64,000 nt of DNA, taken from NCBI GenBank assembly GCA_002005325.1, contig CP017315.1, positions 620,001 to 684,000 on the forward strand, given 5' to 3'. This DNA comes from Candidatus Tokpelaia hoelldoblerii. Its GTDB lineage: Bacteria > Pseudomonadota > Alphaproteobacteria > Rhizobiales > Rhizobiaceae. The translations under genes were made by a program, and so were the position numbers. The notes under the pieces are model-generated. The model saw only the letters and a list, made by a program, of their open reading frames with translations. It was not told the DNA's origin and ran no database searches. This document shows, piece after piece, positions 47,108-56,492 of the stretch (position 1 is the first letter of the stretch; each line of letters begins with the position of its first letter).

Positions 47108-49645
47108 TTATCGTCCCGGACGGCCTGTTTTTGACGGGCGGCGTTTGCGCTTTTCATCGGTTTTTTCTTCATGTGAGCCAATTCCAATACGTTTGCGCCG
47201 TGCAACAAGGGCATTATCAAGCGCTGACAGGTCACTGTGCGGTACACCTGTATCCATATTGGGCCCCATTTCATCGAGGTTTGGTTTGGCAAACAGGCCG
47301 CTTTTACTTTTACCCGCATTGTTCTGCGCCCGCTCAAGCTTGCGCGCCAGCGGGTCATCGGCCAGCACGAGTTCTGTTTCCTGCAGTCGTTTGATTTCAT
47401 CACGCAGACGGGCGGCTTCTTCAAAGTCGAGATCATCTGCCGCAGCGCGCATACGTTTTTCGAGATTTTCAATATGACTGGCAAGATTGTTGCCGACCAT
47501 GGCGCCTTCCGCTGTGAAGCCGGAAATATCCGCCCGCACATGATCACGCTCGTAAACAGAATCGAGAATATCAGCGATATTTTTGCGCACGCTGGCCGGT
47601 GTGATGTTGTGTTCCGTATTATAGGCAACCTGCTTTTCACGGCGGCGCGCAGTTTCGTCCATGGCGCGCTGCATTGAGCCGGTCACTGTATCAGCATACA
47701 GCACGACATGACCGTCAACATTGCGCGCCGCGCGGCCGATTGTCTGCACCAGCGAGGTTTCCGAGCGCAGAAAACCTTCCTTGTCTGCGTCCAGAATGGC
47801 GACAAAGCCGCATTCGGGAATATCCAGCCCTTCACGCAGCAGGTTGATGCCGACCAGTGCGTCAAATGCGCCAAGGCGCAAATCGCGGATGATTTCAATC
47901 CGTTCCAGCGTGTCAATATCCGAATGCATATAGCGCACGCGAATGCCCTGTTCGTAAAGATATTCCGTCAGGTCTTCCGCCATGCGTTTTGTCAGCACCG
48001 TTACCAGAGAGCGATAGCCTTTTTTGACGGTTTCGCGGATTTCACCGACAACATCATCCACTTGCGTACGGGCCGGGCGCACTTCAACCGGCGGGTCAAT
48101 GAGGCCGGTGGGGCGGATCACCTGCTCGGCGAAGACACCTCCCGCCTGTTCCACCTCCCAGTTGCCCGGAGTGGCTGAAACCGCAACGGTCTGCGGGCGC
48201 ATGGCGTCCCATTCCTCAAACCGCAAGGGGCGGTTGTCCATGCAGGAGGGCAGGCGGAAGCCATATTCCGCCAGCGTCGCCTTGCGGCGGAAGTCGCCGC
48301 GATACATCCCGCCGATCTGCGGAATGCTGACATGGCTTTCATCAATGAAAATCAGTGCGTTATCAGGGATATATTCAAACAGGGTCGGCGGCGGCTCGCC
48401 CGGGTTGCGTCCCGTCAGATAGCGCGAATAGTTTTCAATACCGGCGCAACTGCCGGTGGCCTCCAGCATTTCAAGATCAAAGGTGGTGCGCTGTTCAAGG
48501 CGCTGCGCTTCCAGCAGCCGGCCGGCATGGTTAAGCTCTGCCAGCCTGTCACGCAGTTCTTTTTTAATCGACCTGATGGCCTGATTAAGCGTTGGACGCG
48601 GGGTGACATAGTGAGAATTGGCGTAGATTTTCACTGCTTTCAGGTCGGCGGTCTTTTTACCGGTCAGCGGGTCAAATTCGGCAATTGCGTCAATCTCGTC
48701 TCCAAACAGCGAAATCCGCCAGGCGCGGTCTTCAAGATGGGCAGGGAAAATTTCGATGGTGTCGCCGTGCACACGGAAAGAACCGCGGACAAAATTGATG
48801 TCCTGCCGCCGGTATTGCTGCGCCACAAGGTCAGCCAGCAACTGGCGCTGGTCGAGCCGGTCGCCCACCTGCATCTGGAACGCCATGGCCGTGTAGGGTT
48901 CAACCGAGCCGATACCGTAAATGCAGGATACGGAAGCGACAATAATCACATCATCACGCTCCAGAACGGCGCGGGTGGCGGCATGGCGCATCCGGTCAAT
49001 CTGCTCGTTGACGGATGATTCCTTTTCAATATAAGTGTCGGAGCGCGGCACATAGGCTTCCGGCTGATAGTAATCATAATAGGAAACAAAATATTCCACC
49101 GCATTATGCGGAAAGAAGGATTTGAACTCACCGTAAAGCTGGGCGGCCAGTGTTTTGTTCGGGGCAAGGATAAGTGCCGGCCGCTGGGTTGCTTCAATCA
49201 CTTTGGCCATGGTGAAGGTTTTGCCGGAACCGGTCACGCCAAGCAGCACCTGTGTGCGCTCATTGTCATTCAGGCCTTCCACCAGATCCCTGATTGCCGT
49301 CGGCTGGTCGCCGGATGGTTCAAAGACAGTTTCCATTTGCAGGGCAACGCCGCCTTCAGACTTTTCCGGCCGTTCAGGCCGGTGTGGTATCCACATTTTG
49401 CCGTTTTTGAACAGTGGGTTGCCGGAATCAATCAACGCGCTGAGCGCTGCGACCGTTGCAGTTGCGCTGCCTGCCGGCTGTTTTTGCGCCTCTTCCAGTG
49501 AAATATCAAGCCCCGCAACCGGATTAAGCCCGGCGGCAGCGCGCTTTCTGGCTGATGCAGCGCCGCCAATAGAAGTACCGCGCGCACTGCGCGCGGCGGT
49601 CTTTTTCGTTTGAGAAGATTTCTCGGTCTTTTTATTTTTGCTCAT
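47108..49645 (-). CDS. uvrB: Excinuclease ABC subunit B
   Basis: 845 residues. Walker [15 protein letters not shown], the beta-hairpin [21 protein letters not shown], helicase motifs ending [12 protein letters not shown], and a C-terminal UVR motif ([25 protein letters not shown] shown in outline). It is about 170 residues longer than E. coli UvrB: an Ala/Lys-rich N-terminal extension of roughly 110 residues and a basic tail, both common in rhizobial UvrB. Damage verification in nucleotide excision repair. Starts 21 bases after an SH3-domain gene on the same strand. Confidence 0.95.
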   Translation of the reverse strand: MSKNKKTEKSSQTKKTAARSARGTSIGGAASARKRAAAGLNPVAGLDISLEEAQKQPAGSATATVAALSALIDSGNPLFKNGKMWIPHRPERPEKSEGGVALQMETVFEPSGDQPTAIRDLVEGLNDNERTQVLLGVTGSGKTFTMAKVIEATQRPALILAPNKTLAAQLYGEFKSFFPHNAVEYFVSYYDYYQPEAYVPRSDTYIEKESSVNEQIDRMRHAATRAVLERDDVIIVASVSCIYGIGSVEPYTAMAFQMQVGDRLDQRQLLADLVAQQYRRQDINFVRGSFRVHGDTIEIFPAHLEDRAWRISLFGDEIDAIAEFDPLTGKKTADLKAVKIYANSHYVTPRPTLNQAIRSIKKELRDRLAELNHAGRLLEAQRLEQRTTFDLEMLEATGSCAGIENYSRYLTGRNPGEPPPTLFEYIPDNALIFIDESHVSIPQIGGMYRGDFRRKATLAEYGFRLPSCMDNRPLRFEEWDAMRPQTVAVSATPGNWEVEQAGGVFAEQVIRPTGLIDPPVEVRPARTQVDDVVGEIRETVKKGYRSLVTVLTKRMAEDLTEYLYEQGIRVRYMHSDIDTLERIEIIRDLRLGAFDALVGINLLREGLDIPECGFVAILDADKEGFLRSETSLVQTIGRAARNVDGHVVLYADTVTGSMQRAMDETARRREKQVAYNTEHNITPASVRKNIADILDSVYERDHVRADISGFTAEGAMVGNNLASHIENLEKRMRAAADDLDFEEAARLRDEIKRLQETELVLADDPLARKLERAQNNAGKSKSGLFAKPNLDEMGPNMDTGVPHSDLSALDNALVARRKRIGIGSHEEKTDEKRKRRPSKTGRPGR

Positions 49646-49666
49646 GCCGGGGAGAAAAAGCCGTTT

Positions 49667-50137
49667 TTAGCGGTGATGACGGCCACCCCCGTGATGGCGC
49701 CAGCCACCAGGGTAACGCCGGCCGGGATAGTAACGTCCGCGATGATGATAGCGGGGGCCGCGGTGGGAGCGGTAACCGCCATGACGGTAATGGCGGCGAT
49801 TATAGTAGCCCGGCCCCCAGAAGCCGCCGATAACAATGCTGGTCTGCGGTGCCGGAGCATAACGCGGCGCGGCGGCGGCTCTGCCGTCTCTGAAAGCGAG
49901 ATAGCCTGCTGAAACCCAGCCAATCCGCCCCTGGAAATTCACCTGGCACCAGTTGCCGCGGCAACCGGCAACCTGAAGCGGGGCGCGTGCCGGAATAGCC
50001 GTACGCACCGCATAACGTGTACCGGGGCCGCTGCGCATATTGACACTTCCGGTGGAGATAGCGTCGGCGGCCTGTGCCGCAACGCCGCCAAGCACCATAG
50101 AACCAAGAACCAGAAGGGAAGCAAGCAAACGTTTCAT
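49667..50137 (-). CDS. Exported SH3-domain protein with His/Arg/Gly/Tyr-rich tail
   Basis: 156 residues. Signal peptide MKRLLASLLVLGSMVLGGVAAQA, cleaved near residue 23. A bacterial SH3 domain (SVNMRSGPGTRYAV ... GWVSAGYLAF) spans about 28-85, with two cysteines in the CRGNWCQV loop. The last 60 residues are almost only Gly, His, Arg, Tyr and Pro (RHYRHGGYRSHRG and so on). SH3_3 domains usually bind peptidoglycan or peptides; the tail could bind metal or anionic polymers. The ATG at 50137 is chosen for the signal peptide; an ATG four codons earlier is possible. Confidence 0.82.
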   Translation of the reverse strand: MKRLLASLLVLGSMVLGGVAAQAADAISTGSVNMRSGPGTRYAVRTAIPARAPLQVAGCRGNWCQVNFQGRIGWVSAGYLAFRDGRAAAAPRYAPAPQTSIVIGGFWGPGYYNRRHYRHGGYRSHRGPRYHHRGRYYPGRRYPGGWRHHGGGRHHR

Positions 50138-50597
50138 GATAAGCCTCATAGAAGTGATAATGCCGCTCAGAACGGCAAGGTACAAAGATTGATTGCGATA
50201 GGGGCAAAATTTTGTTGGAAACGCGGTTTTTTAGCGAAAGATCCTCTTTTTATTCCTGCACCCGACTCTGTGCGCCTGAGTGTCAACAAAGCTGATGTAC
50301 CAGTGACCACATGATATAAATTGTCACGGATATGTGACAAGTCAATGATAGCAATTCCTCTGGTGGTTAGCAAATCCGTTATTGTGCTTTCTCTGGCGCA
50401 GGGGCGGGTACAGGTGACTTTCCAGGGCATTGTCCTGGCGTGAAACCCGCACTGCCGTTGATTTGGGCAGACAGGCAATATCCTTTAATTGTTGTTGAAA
50501 AACATCTATGCTGATATCAGCTGAAGCCGGAAGCAGATTGGAAATACATTTTATAAGATATTATATGGAATATATCGCACAACTGAAAGGAATGAGA
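50138..50597. other. Divergent intergenic region without gene
   Basis: About 460 bases between the SH3-protein gene (minus) and the thioesterase gene (plus). No frame with coding character is present. Promoters for both genes should be here; I cannot assign them with confidence. Confidence 0.55.
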
Positions 50598-51005
50598 ATG
50601 TCAATGATAAAAAGGCCCGCAGCAGGAGTGAAAAGACCGCCTGCCGGAGAACTGACGTTAAAAGTACCGGCAATGCCGCGTGATGCCAATGCTGCCGGTG
50701 ATATTTTCGGCGGCTGGGTGATGGCGCAGATGGATTCTGCAGCCGGGTTGCGCGCCTCTGAAGTTGCCAGAGGGCGTGTTGTCACAGCAGCAGTCAAGGA
50801 AATGGCTTTTGTCAGCCCGGTTAAAATCGGCGATACACTGGCGATCTATACTGACGGGGTGACTGTCGGCCGTTCGTCCATCCGTTTCCGGGTTGAAGCA
50901 TGGGCCATCCGCTATCTCTCGCACGAGATGGAACTGGTGACGTGTGCCGAATTTATTATGGTGGCACTTGATAAAAAAGGTAAGCCAACGCGGATATCTT
51001 CTTGA
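50598..51005 (+). CDS. Acyl-CoA thioesterase (YciA-type hotdog)
   Basis: 135 residues with one hotdog fold. DANAAGDIFGGWVMAQMDSAAGL carries the catalytic Asp, followed by AAVKEMAFVSPVKIGD. YciA-like enzymes hydrolyse a broad range of acyl-CoA. The ATG at 50598 has AAAGG eight bases before it; ATGs at 50592 and 50604 are alternatives. It converges on the DUF815 ATPase gene. Confidence 0.88.
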   Translation: MSMIKRPAAGVKRPPAGELTLKVPAMPRDANAAGDIFGGWVMAQMDSAAGLRASEVARGRVVTAAVKEMAFVSPVKIGDTLAIYTDGVTVGRSSIRFRVEAWAIRYLSHEMELVTCAEFIMVALDKKGKPTRISS

Positions 51006-51012
51006 TAAGACT

Positions 51013-51888
51013 TTATTTTTCTCTTTTCAGTGTTCTGCCAAGTCTGCCTGCGAGGTCTTGAGTAAACTGCCATGCGACACGGCCTGAACGGTTACCGCGG
51101 GTGGTTGCCCATTCAAGGGCTTCCCTATGCAGCTTTTCACGCGGGTGTTTTAACCGGTACCAGTCGGCATAGTTGTCAATCATGGCAAGGTAATCTTCCT
51201 GACTGCATTTGTGAAAGCCGAGCCACAGGCCGAAACGGTCGGAAAGCGACACTTTTTCCTCAATTGTCTCAGTAGGGTTGATTGCTGTGGCCTGTTCATT
51301 TTCAATCATAGTGCGCGGCATGAGATGGCGCCGGTTGGAAGTCGCATAAAACACCACATTATCCGGCCGGCCTTCCACCCCGCCGTCAAGCGCTGCCTTT
51401 AACGATTTATAGCTGGTATCATCATGGCTGAAAGATAAGTCATCGCAAAATAAAACAAAGCGATAGGGTGATTTTCTCAACTCATTCATTAAGCATGGCA
51501 GGCTGTCGATATCCTCGCGGTGGATCTCGATCAGCTTCAATGGCCCTGCCTCTCCGGGGTGTTCGTTGACAAAGCTGTGCGCAGCCTTGACCAGTGAGGA
51601 TTTACCCATGCCGCGCGCACCCCAGAGCAGCACATTGTTGGCCGGTAAACCTTTGGCAAAACGTACCGTGTTGTCGACCAGAATATCACGTACCCTGTCT
51701 ATGCCGGTTATCAGGGATAAATCCACGCGGTTGACATGAGCGACCGGCTCGAGCGCCAGTTTTTGCGGGTTCCAGATAAAGCAGTCTGCCGTTTCTGCCT
51801 GCAGGGGTTGCGGGACCGGCGGCGCCATACGGGCAAGAATTGCCAATAATTCATCCAGTTTTTGAACAAGGCTGTCATTGTTTGTCAT
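51013..51888 (-). CDS. DUF815 family ATP-binding protein
   Basis: 291 residues, AAA-like. Walker A VLLWGARGMGKSSLVKA near residue 86, Walker B FVLFCDDLSF, sensor-like YATSNRRHLMP, and GLWLGFHKCSQEDYLAM in the lid region. The family is widespread but uncharacterised. In related genomes it also lies next to yajC on the opposite strand, as here. ATG at 51888; an ATG at 51912 would add eight residues. Confidence 0.9.
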   Translation of the reverse strand: MTNNDSLVQKLDELLAILARMAPPVPQPLQAETADCFIWNPQKLALEPVAHVNRVDLSLITGIDRVRDILVDNTVRFAKGLPANNVLLWGARGMGKSSLVKAAHSFVNEHPGEAGPLKLIEIHREDIDSLPCLMNELRKSPYRFVLFCDDLSFSHDDTSYKSLKAALDGGVEGRPDNVVFYATSNRRHLMPRTMIENEQATAINPTETIEEKVSLSDRFGLWLGFHKCSQEDYLAMIDNYADWYRLKHPREKLHREALEWATTRGNRSGRVAWQFTQDLAGRLGRTLKREK

Positions 51889-52056
51889 TGATATTTTCCG
51901 TTCAGGAGCCATAAAAAATGTTATTGAAAGCTTTTGACTGTTGCCATAATCCGTCTAACACATTATTGCATGAAGGAAAATATCGGGACATGACAGGCAC
52001 GCCGCATGATGACAAGTCCTTGTCAATATGCCGGCACAATTCCAAGGAGTATAGAC

Positions 52057-52431
52057 ATGTTTATTTCACCGGCTTACGCGCAGGCAGGAGAGACAGGGGG
52101 GGGGCTATTGGGGAGCTCATCCATGTTCATCCCGCTTGTTTTGATGTTTGTCATCATGTATTTTCTGGTTTTGCGCCCGCAGCGCCAGCAGATGAAAAGA
52201 CAGCAGGAAATGCTCAATGCCGTGCGGCGCGGTGATACGGTGGTAACCGGCGGCGGCCTGATCGGCAAAGTGGCCAGGGTTTATGATGATATCGGCGAAC
52301 TGGATGTGGACTTGGCTGAAGGTGTGCGGGTGCGTGTTGTCCGCAGCACATTGGCAACGGTGCGCAGCTCGGGTGAGCCGGTGGCCGAGGATAAAACGCC
52401 GGCCAAAGCCGAAAAGAAAAAGCATAAATAA
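52057..52431 (+). CDS. yajC: Preprotein translocase subunit YajC
   Basis: 124 residues. One membrane helix (MFIPLVLMFVIMYFLVLRP), followed by QRQQMKRQQEMLNAVRRGDTVVTGGGLIGKV, the YajC signature, and a Lys-rich tail. It associates with SecDF in protein export. AAGGAG lies eight bases before the ATG. secD/secF, which normally follow yajC, are not present in this window. Confidence 0.94.
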   Translation: MFISPAYAQAGETGGGLLGSSSMFIPLVLMFVIMYFLVLRPQRQQMKRQQEMLNAVRRGDTVVTGGGLIGKVARVYDDIGELDVDLAEGVRVRVVRSTLATVRSSGEPVAEDKTPAKAEKKKHK

Positions 52432-52434
52432 GGC

Positions 52435-52872
52435 GTGAAAAGCGAGACAGTTGTGGCGAAGAGTGAAAAATCGGGGATAAAAACGGCCGGGAAAGGAATT
52501 GTGATCCGCGAGGCGCATTTTCCCGGGCGTGCGCCGATTGACGCTTATGGCAATGGCGGGTTTCGTTTTGCCGATATGTCCCATCGTGGTTCAATCCTGT
52601 GTCTGCCTTCCGGCATTTATGGCTGGCAGCCGCGTGGTGCAGTTCCGGCTCTGGATGAAATCCGCCAGATTTTGGATGAAGCGGAGGAGATTGAAATTCT
52701 GCTTGTCGGCACCGGCGAGACGCTGCAATTTCTGCCGGAAGATGTGCTTGCCGCTTTACGCGCGCGCAATATCGCGGTGGACAGCATGAGCACAGGCGCG
52801 GCAGTGCGCACATTCAATGTGCTGTTGAATGAGGAGCGCGCTGTGGCGGCGGCGCTCTTTGCGGTTGATTGA
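52435..52872 (+). CDS. Mth938-like domain protein
   Basis: 145 residues, DUF498/Mth938 fold. GFRFADMSHRGSILCLPSG, EILLVGTGETLQFLPEDV and MSTGAAVRTFNVLLNEER are the family's conserved blocks. The human relative NDUFAF3 is a complex I assembly factor. It starts (GTG) three bases after yajC and is followed three bases later by the NDUFAF6-like gene, so the three form one operon. Confidence 0.87.
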   Translation: MKSETVVAKSEKSGIKTAGKGIVIREAHFPGRAPIDAYGNGGFRFADMSHRGSILCLPSGIYGWQPRGAVPALDEIRQILDEAEEIEILLVGTGETLQFLPEDVLAALRARNIAVDSMSTGAAVRTFNVLLNEERAVAAALFAVD

Positions 52873-52875
52873 ACC

Positions 52876-53718
52876 GTGGCGGATGATTGCCTCAATCTGT
52901 TGCGCGGCGGTGATTATGACCGCTATATCAGCACATTGTTTGCCCCGCGTGACAAACGCGCTGATCTGGCGGCGCTTTACGCCTTTAATCTGGAGATAGC
53001 GCGCATAGGGCAGGCGGTGAAAGAACCGCTGGCCGGTGAAATCCGGCTGCGCTGGTGGCGTGACTGCCTTGAGGCGGGTGAAGGACAGGGGCAGCATCCT
53101 GTGCTGGCCGCTTTGCAGGAGGCGATCAAGCGCTGTCATTTGCCGGTCAGCGCATTTTTACGCATGTGTGACGCGCGTATTTTTGACCTTTATCACGACG
53201 CTATGCCAAGCCGCAATGATCTGGAAGGGTATTGCGGCGATACAACAGCGCTTGTCATGCAGCTTGCCTGCCGGATTCTTGATGAGACAGCGGCCGGGGC
53301 TTGTGCGGATGCCTGCGGCCATGGCGGTGTGGCGTTGGGGGTATGTGGTATATTGCAGCACTTGCCGCAGACAACAGCGCGTGACCAGCTTTATATTCCG
53401 CAGGAGCTGCTGTCGGCAGTCGGCGCTACGCGGGAAGGACTGCGTGCCTCTCCGCCTGATAAGGATATGCGCCAGAGGACTGTGCAAGTGCTGCTGGCGC
53501 TGGCCGGTGAACATTACCATAGCTTTATCCGTGCATTTGCTGCATTACCGGTTTCTGTCCGTGTGGCGTTTTTGCCGCTGGCGCCGGTGGCGGCCAATCT
53601 CAAACAGGTAGAAAAAGCCGGGGCACAGGCTTTTGAACACACAGTGGCATTGCCCCGTCTGCGTCGCCAGTGGCTTATCTGGCGCACTGCTGTATCCGGT
53701 CGTCTGGGCATTTTATAA
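52876..53718 (+). CDS. Phytoene/squalene synthase family protein, NDUFAF6-like
   Basis: 280 residues of the all-alpha squalene/phytoene synthase fold, GTG start. The region LRLRWWRD-like (EIRLRWWRDCLEAG) and DLYHDAMPSRNDLEGYCGDTT correspond to the first substrate-binding area, but the second Asp-rich motif typical of true carotenoid synthases is degenerate. This fits the NDUFAF6-like branch. It lies directly behind the Mth938 (NDUFAF3-like) gene, so both may assist complex I assembly rather than make isoprenoids. No other carotenoid or hopanoid genes are nearby. Confidence 0.8.
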   Translation: MADDCLNLLRGGDYDRYISTLFAPRDKRADLAALYAFNLEIARIGQAVKEPLAGEIRLRWWRDCLEAGEGQGQHPVLAALQEAIKRCHLPVSAFLRMCDARIFDLYHDAMPSRNDLEGYCGDTTALVMQLACRILDETAAGACADACGHGGVALGVCGILQHLPQTTARDQLYIPQELLSAVGATREGLRASPPDKDMRQRTVQVLLALAGEHYHSFIRAFAALPVSVRVAFLPLAPVAANLKQVEKAGAQAFEHTVALPRLRRQWLIWRTAVSGRLGIL

Positions 53719-53957
53719 ATCAAAACGGCTGGCGGTTTTATGCCCGCAGAGTTGAAAAATACGTCTCAAAGCTTTGATTTATTTTCTGGCGTCTTATTTG
53801 TGTGATGTGTGGATGAAAAATACGCCTGTTTCCGGATATGTGCGGTTTTGAGACTTTTTGCCACATGGGGCTGGTATTCCGGCCCAAAACGGTTAAAATA
53901 AAGATTAAAGTATAGTTTGGCCATTGAGATGGAAATGGCCGTAAAGAGAGACAAAAA

Positions 53958-54734
53958 ATGACAGAACAAACCCAAACCCAGTTGTTATTTTATAAAAATG
54001 TTGCCCCTCTTTCCCGGGATGTGCATAAAACAACAGTCTTTTCTCCGCAAAAAAAGCTTGGCTTTGCCGCCAATACCCATTGGGTGCCGGCGGCCTGTAC
54101 CGAATTTTCTATTCTTGCCAGAAGTTACCCTGTTGTTTTTGTACGCCATAACAAGGATAAGGCCGAAACACTTGATGCCATTGCCCTGCTTGGCCTGACC
54201 CCGGAGCACAATGACTATCTCAATGCTGACGATACTTGGCGGGATGATACCTATATTCCGGCTTTTGTCCGCCGCTATCCGTTTGTTCCGGCGACAGTTG
54301 ATGAAACCGGGGAAAAGCTGACCGTTTGTATTGATGAAAGCGCGCCGCATTTTAAAAAAGTTGACGACAGGGATGATGAGCATAAAACCCTGTTTGACGG
54401 TGAAGGGACGCCGTCACCGTTTTTGCAGGAAATGGTCGGCTTTTTGCAGAGTTTTCAAAATGATATGCAGCGCACCGGCGAGTTTATCAGACAAGTTCAG
54501 GGCTATGACCTTCTGGTTGAGCGCAATATCGAAATGGGGCGCAAGGCCGGCCCGAAATTTGTGCTTGCCGATGTTTTCGTTGTCGATGAAAACAAACTCA
54601 ATACATTGTCCGGTGACAAACTTGCCGATCTGGCGCAAAACGGTGCGCTGGGCTGGATTTATGCCCATCTCCTGTCACTCAACAATCTGGCGCTGCTCTT
54701 CAATCAGCGTGAAAAACAGGTTGAAAAAGCGTGA
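53958..54734 (+). CDS. SapC family protein
   Basis: 258 residues, soluble, no signal peptide. HWVPAACTEFSILARSYPVVFV near the start, FVRRYPFVPA and the LVERNIEMGRKAGPKFVLADVFVVDE region fit the SapC family, named after a gene in the Campylobacter fetus S-layer locus but widespread without S-layers. Role unknown. AAAGAGAGAC precedes the ATG. It converges on moeA with a 37-base gap. Confidence 0.83.
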   Translation: MTEQTQTQLLFYKNVAPLSRDVHKTTVFSPQKKLGFAANTHWVPAACTEFSILARSYPVVFVRHNKDKAETLDAIALLGLTPEHNDYLNADDTWRDDTYIPAFVRRYPFVPATVDETGEKLTVCIDESAPHFKKVDDRDDEHKTLFDGEGTPSPFLQEMVGFLQSFQNDMQRTGEFIRQVQGYDLLVERNIEMGRKAGPKFVLADVFVVDENKLNTLSGDKLADLAQNGALGWIYAHLLSLNNLALLFNQREKQVEKA

Positions 54735-54771
54735 GAGACAAACGCTTTCCGGAAATATCAGGCCAAAAATA

Positions 54772-55992
54772 TCAGGCCGGAAACATAAGGATTGTGCAGG
54801 CGCTGCCTTCGGGCAGTGCCGGTGTATCTGCTTCATGCACAATCAGGCAATTGGCTTTGGTCAGCACACTGAGCAGGGATGAATCCTGATTATCAAGTGG
54901 TGTGACAGCAACTGCCCCTGTTTCATCTTTTTGCATGCACGCGCGGATGTAATGCCGGCGTGCGCCATTGGCCGCCAGGGGCTGGGTCAAGTGGGCCTTG
55001 GCCAACGGCGGTGTGTATTGCTTGCCTGCCAGCCGGGCGGCAAGCGGCACAAAGAACAGCTGCGCTGTCAGCAGGCACGAAACCGGATTGCCCGGAAGCC
55101 CCAGCACTCTGACAGGGTGTCTTCCGGATAATGTGCCGAACATCAGCGGCTTGCCCGGACGCATGGCGATTTTCCAGAAGGCAAGCTTCATGCCCGCTTC
55201 CTTCAGCACATCCTGCACCAGATCATAATCACCGACAGAAACGCCACCGCTTGTCAGCAGAATATCGGCCTGCTGTTTTATCGCGCTCTCTATGGCTTGC
55301 CGGATAGCTTGCCGGTTGTCAGCGACAATGCCAAGGTCAATCACTTCGGCTCCATGCAAACGGGCGATCTCCGCCAGCCCGCTGGCGTTGGAAGCGATAA
55401 TCTGGTTGTCGGCGGGTTTTCTACCGGGGGCGACCAGTTCATCACCGGTGGAAAGAATGGCCACTTTGGGGCGGGTGACAACCTCCAGCGTGGCATGCCC
55501 GCTCGCCGCGGCCAGCGCAAGGGCGGCGGGTGTCATCAACTGTCCGGCGTGCAAAACGATATCATTCTGATGAAAATCACCGCCGGCCGGCCGGATATTT
55601 TTATTTTCTTCTATGGGGGAAAGGATCGTGACCGTGTGCTTGTCAAACCGCCCGGTCATTTCCTGCATAATCACCGTATCTGCATCATCCGGCACCGGTG
55701 CGCCGGTGAAAATGCGCACGGCTTCTCCCTGCCTTATCCGCCCGTTAAAACTGTGCCCGGCGGCGGCCTCGCCGACAATTTTCAACTGCACAGGTGTTGT
55801 CTGTATGTCTTGCGCCCGCAATGCGTAACCATCCATGGCGGAAGCGGTGAACGGCGGCTGGGTCAATGCCGCAGCAACATTACTCGTTAGAATGCGTCCG
55901 CCGGCCTGATGCAGCGGTACGGTTTGCGCCGCCAGCGGTTTAATATCGGCAAGCAGGGTTTTGAGGGCTTCTTCAACAGAAAGTAAAGCCAT
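54772..55992 (-). CDS. moeA: Molybdopterin molybdenumtransferase
   Basis: 406 residues with the MoeA domain order: N-terminal part with FTASAMDGYALRAQD, central MoCF domain with VAILSTGDELVAPG and LLTSGGVSVGDYD, and the small C-terminal domain. It inserts molybdate into adenylylated molybdopterin. The ATG at 55992 overlaps the moaC stop (TAATG). In Brucella and relatives lexA follows moeA; here a converging sapC-like gene follows. Confidence 0.94.
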   Translation of the reverse strand: MALLSVEEALKTLLADIKPLAAQTVPLHQAGGRILTSNVAAALTQPPFTASAMDGYALRAQDIQTTPVQLKIVGEAAAGHSFNGRIRQGEAVRIFTGAPVPDDADTVIMQEMTGRFDKHTVTILSPIEENKNIRPAGGDFHQNDIVLHAGQLMTPAALALAAASGHATLEVVTRPKVAILSTGDELVAPGRKPADNQIIASNASGLAEIARLHGAEVIDLGIVADNRQAIRQAIESAIKQQADILLTSGGVSVGDYDLVQDVLKEAGMKLAFWKIAMRPGKPLMFGTLSGRHPVRVLGLPGNPVSCLLTAQLFFVPLAARLAGKQYTPPLAKAHLTQPLAANGARRHYIRACMQKDETGAVAVTPLDNQDSSLLSVLTKANCLIVHEADTPALPEGSACTILMFPA

Positions 55993-56477
55993 TATTTTGT
56001 TGTCCGCTTCCATGTGCCGGATTTGCCGCCATGTTTTTCAATCAGGCGAATATCAGAAATTGTCATATCCTTGTCGATTGCCTTGGCCATGTCATAAATC
56101 GTCAGACAGGCGACGGAAACCGCTGTCAGCGCTTCCATTTCCACACCGGTTTTGCCGTTTAACGCCACCGCCACCCGCACCCGCAGCCCGGGCAGGCCGT
56201 GGTCAGCGGCAATATCCACGGCGATTTTTGTCAGCATTAAAGGATGGCAGAGCGGGATAAGGCCGGGCGTTTTCTTGGCTGCCATAATGGCCGCGACCCG
56301 CGCGGTTGCCAGAACATCGCCCTTGGCAATCCGGTTGTCATGGATTGCGCGCAAGGTTGACAGTTGCATGATAACGCACCCTTCAGCGATAGCAGTGCGT
56401 GCGGTTTCACTTTTTGCACTGACATCGACCATATGGGCTGCGCCGGTTTCATCCAGATGGGTGAGACGGCCTGTCAT
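55992..56477 (-). CDS. moaC: Cyclic pyranopterin monophosphate synthase
   Basis: 161 residues. [18 protein letters not shown] near the start, [16 protein letters not shown] and the [23 protein letters not shown] region with the catalytic Lys are typical. Second enzyme step of molybdenum cofactor synthesis. AAGGAG before the ATG. Placed between trpC and moeA, the usual rhizobial order. Confidence 0.96.
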   Translation of the reverse strand: MTGRLTHLDETGAAHMVDVSAKSETARTAIAEGCVIMQLSTLRAIHDNRIAKGDVLATARVAAIMAAKKTPGLIPLCHPLMLTKIAVDIAADHGLPGLRVRVAVALNGKTGVEMEALTAVSVACLTIYDMAKAIDKDMTISDIRLIEKHGGKSGTWKRTTK

Positions 56478-56492
56478 GATCCATGCTCCTTT

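Noticed and set aside
50167..50478. Minus-strand frame of about 100 codons between the SH3-protein and thioesterase genes
   Set aside because: Random composition and no start signal; treated as intergenic.
53766..53975. Short minus-strand frame upstream of the SapC-like gene
   Set aside because: No ribosome site, no conserved character, and it covers the promoter region of the plus-strand gene.
54735..54790. Rho-independent terminator between the SapC-like gene and moeA
   Set aside because: The TTTCCGG/CCGGAAA arms have a long loop and no T-run, so it is only noted as a repeat, not called.
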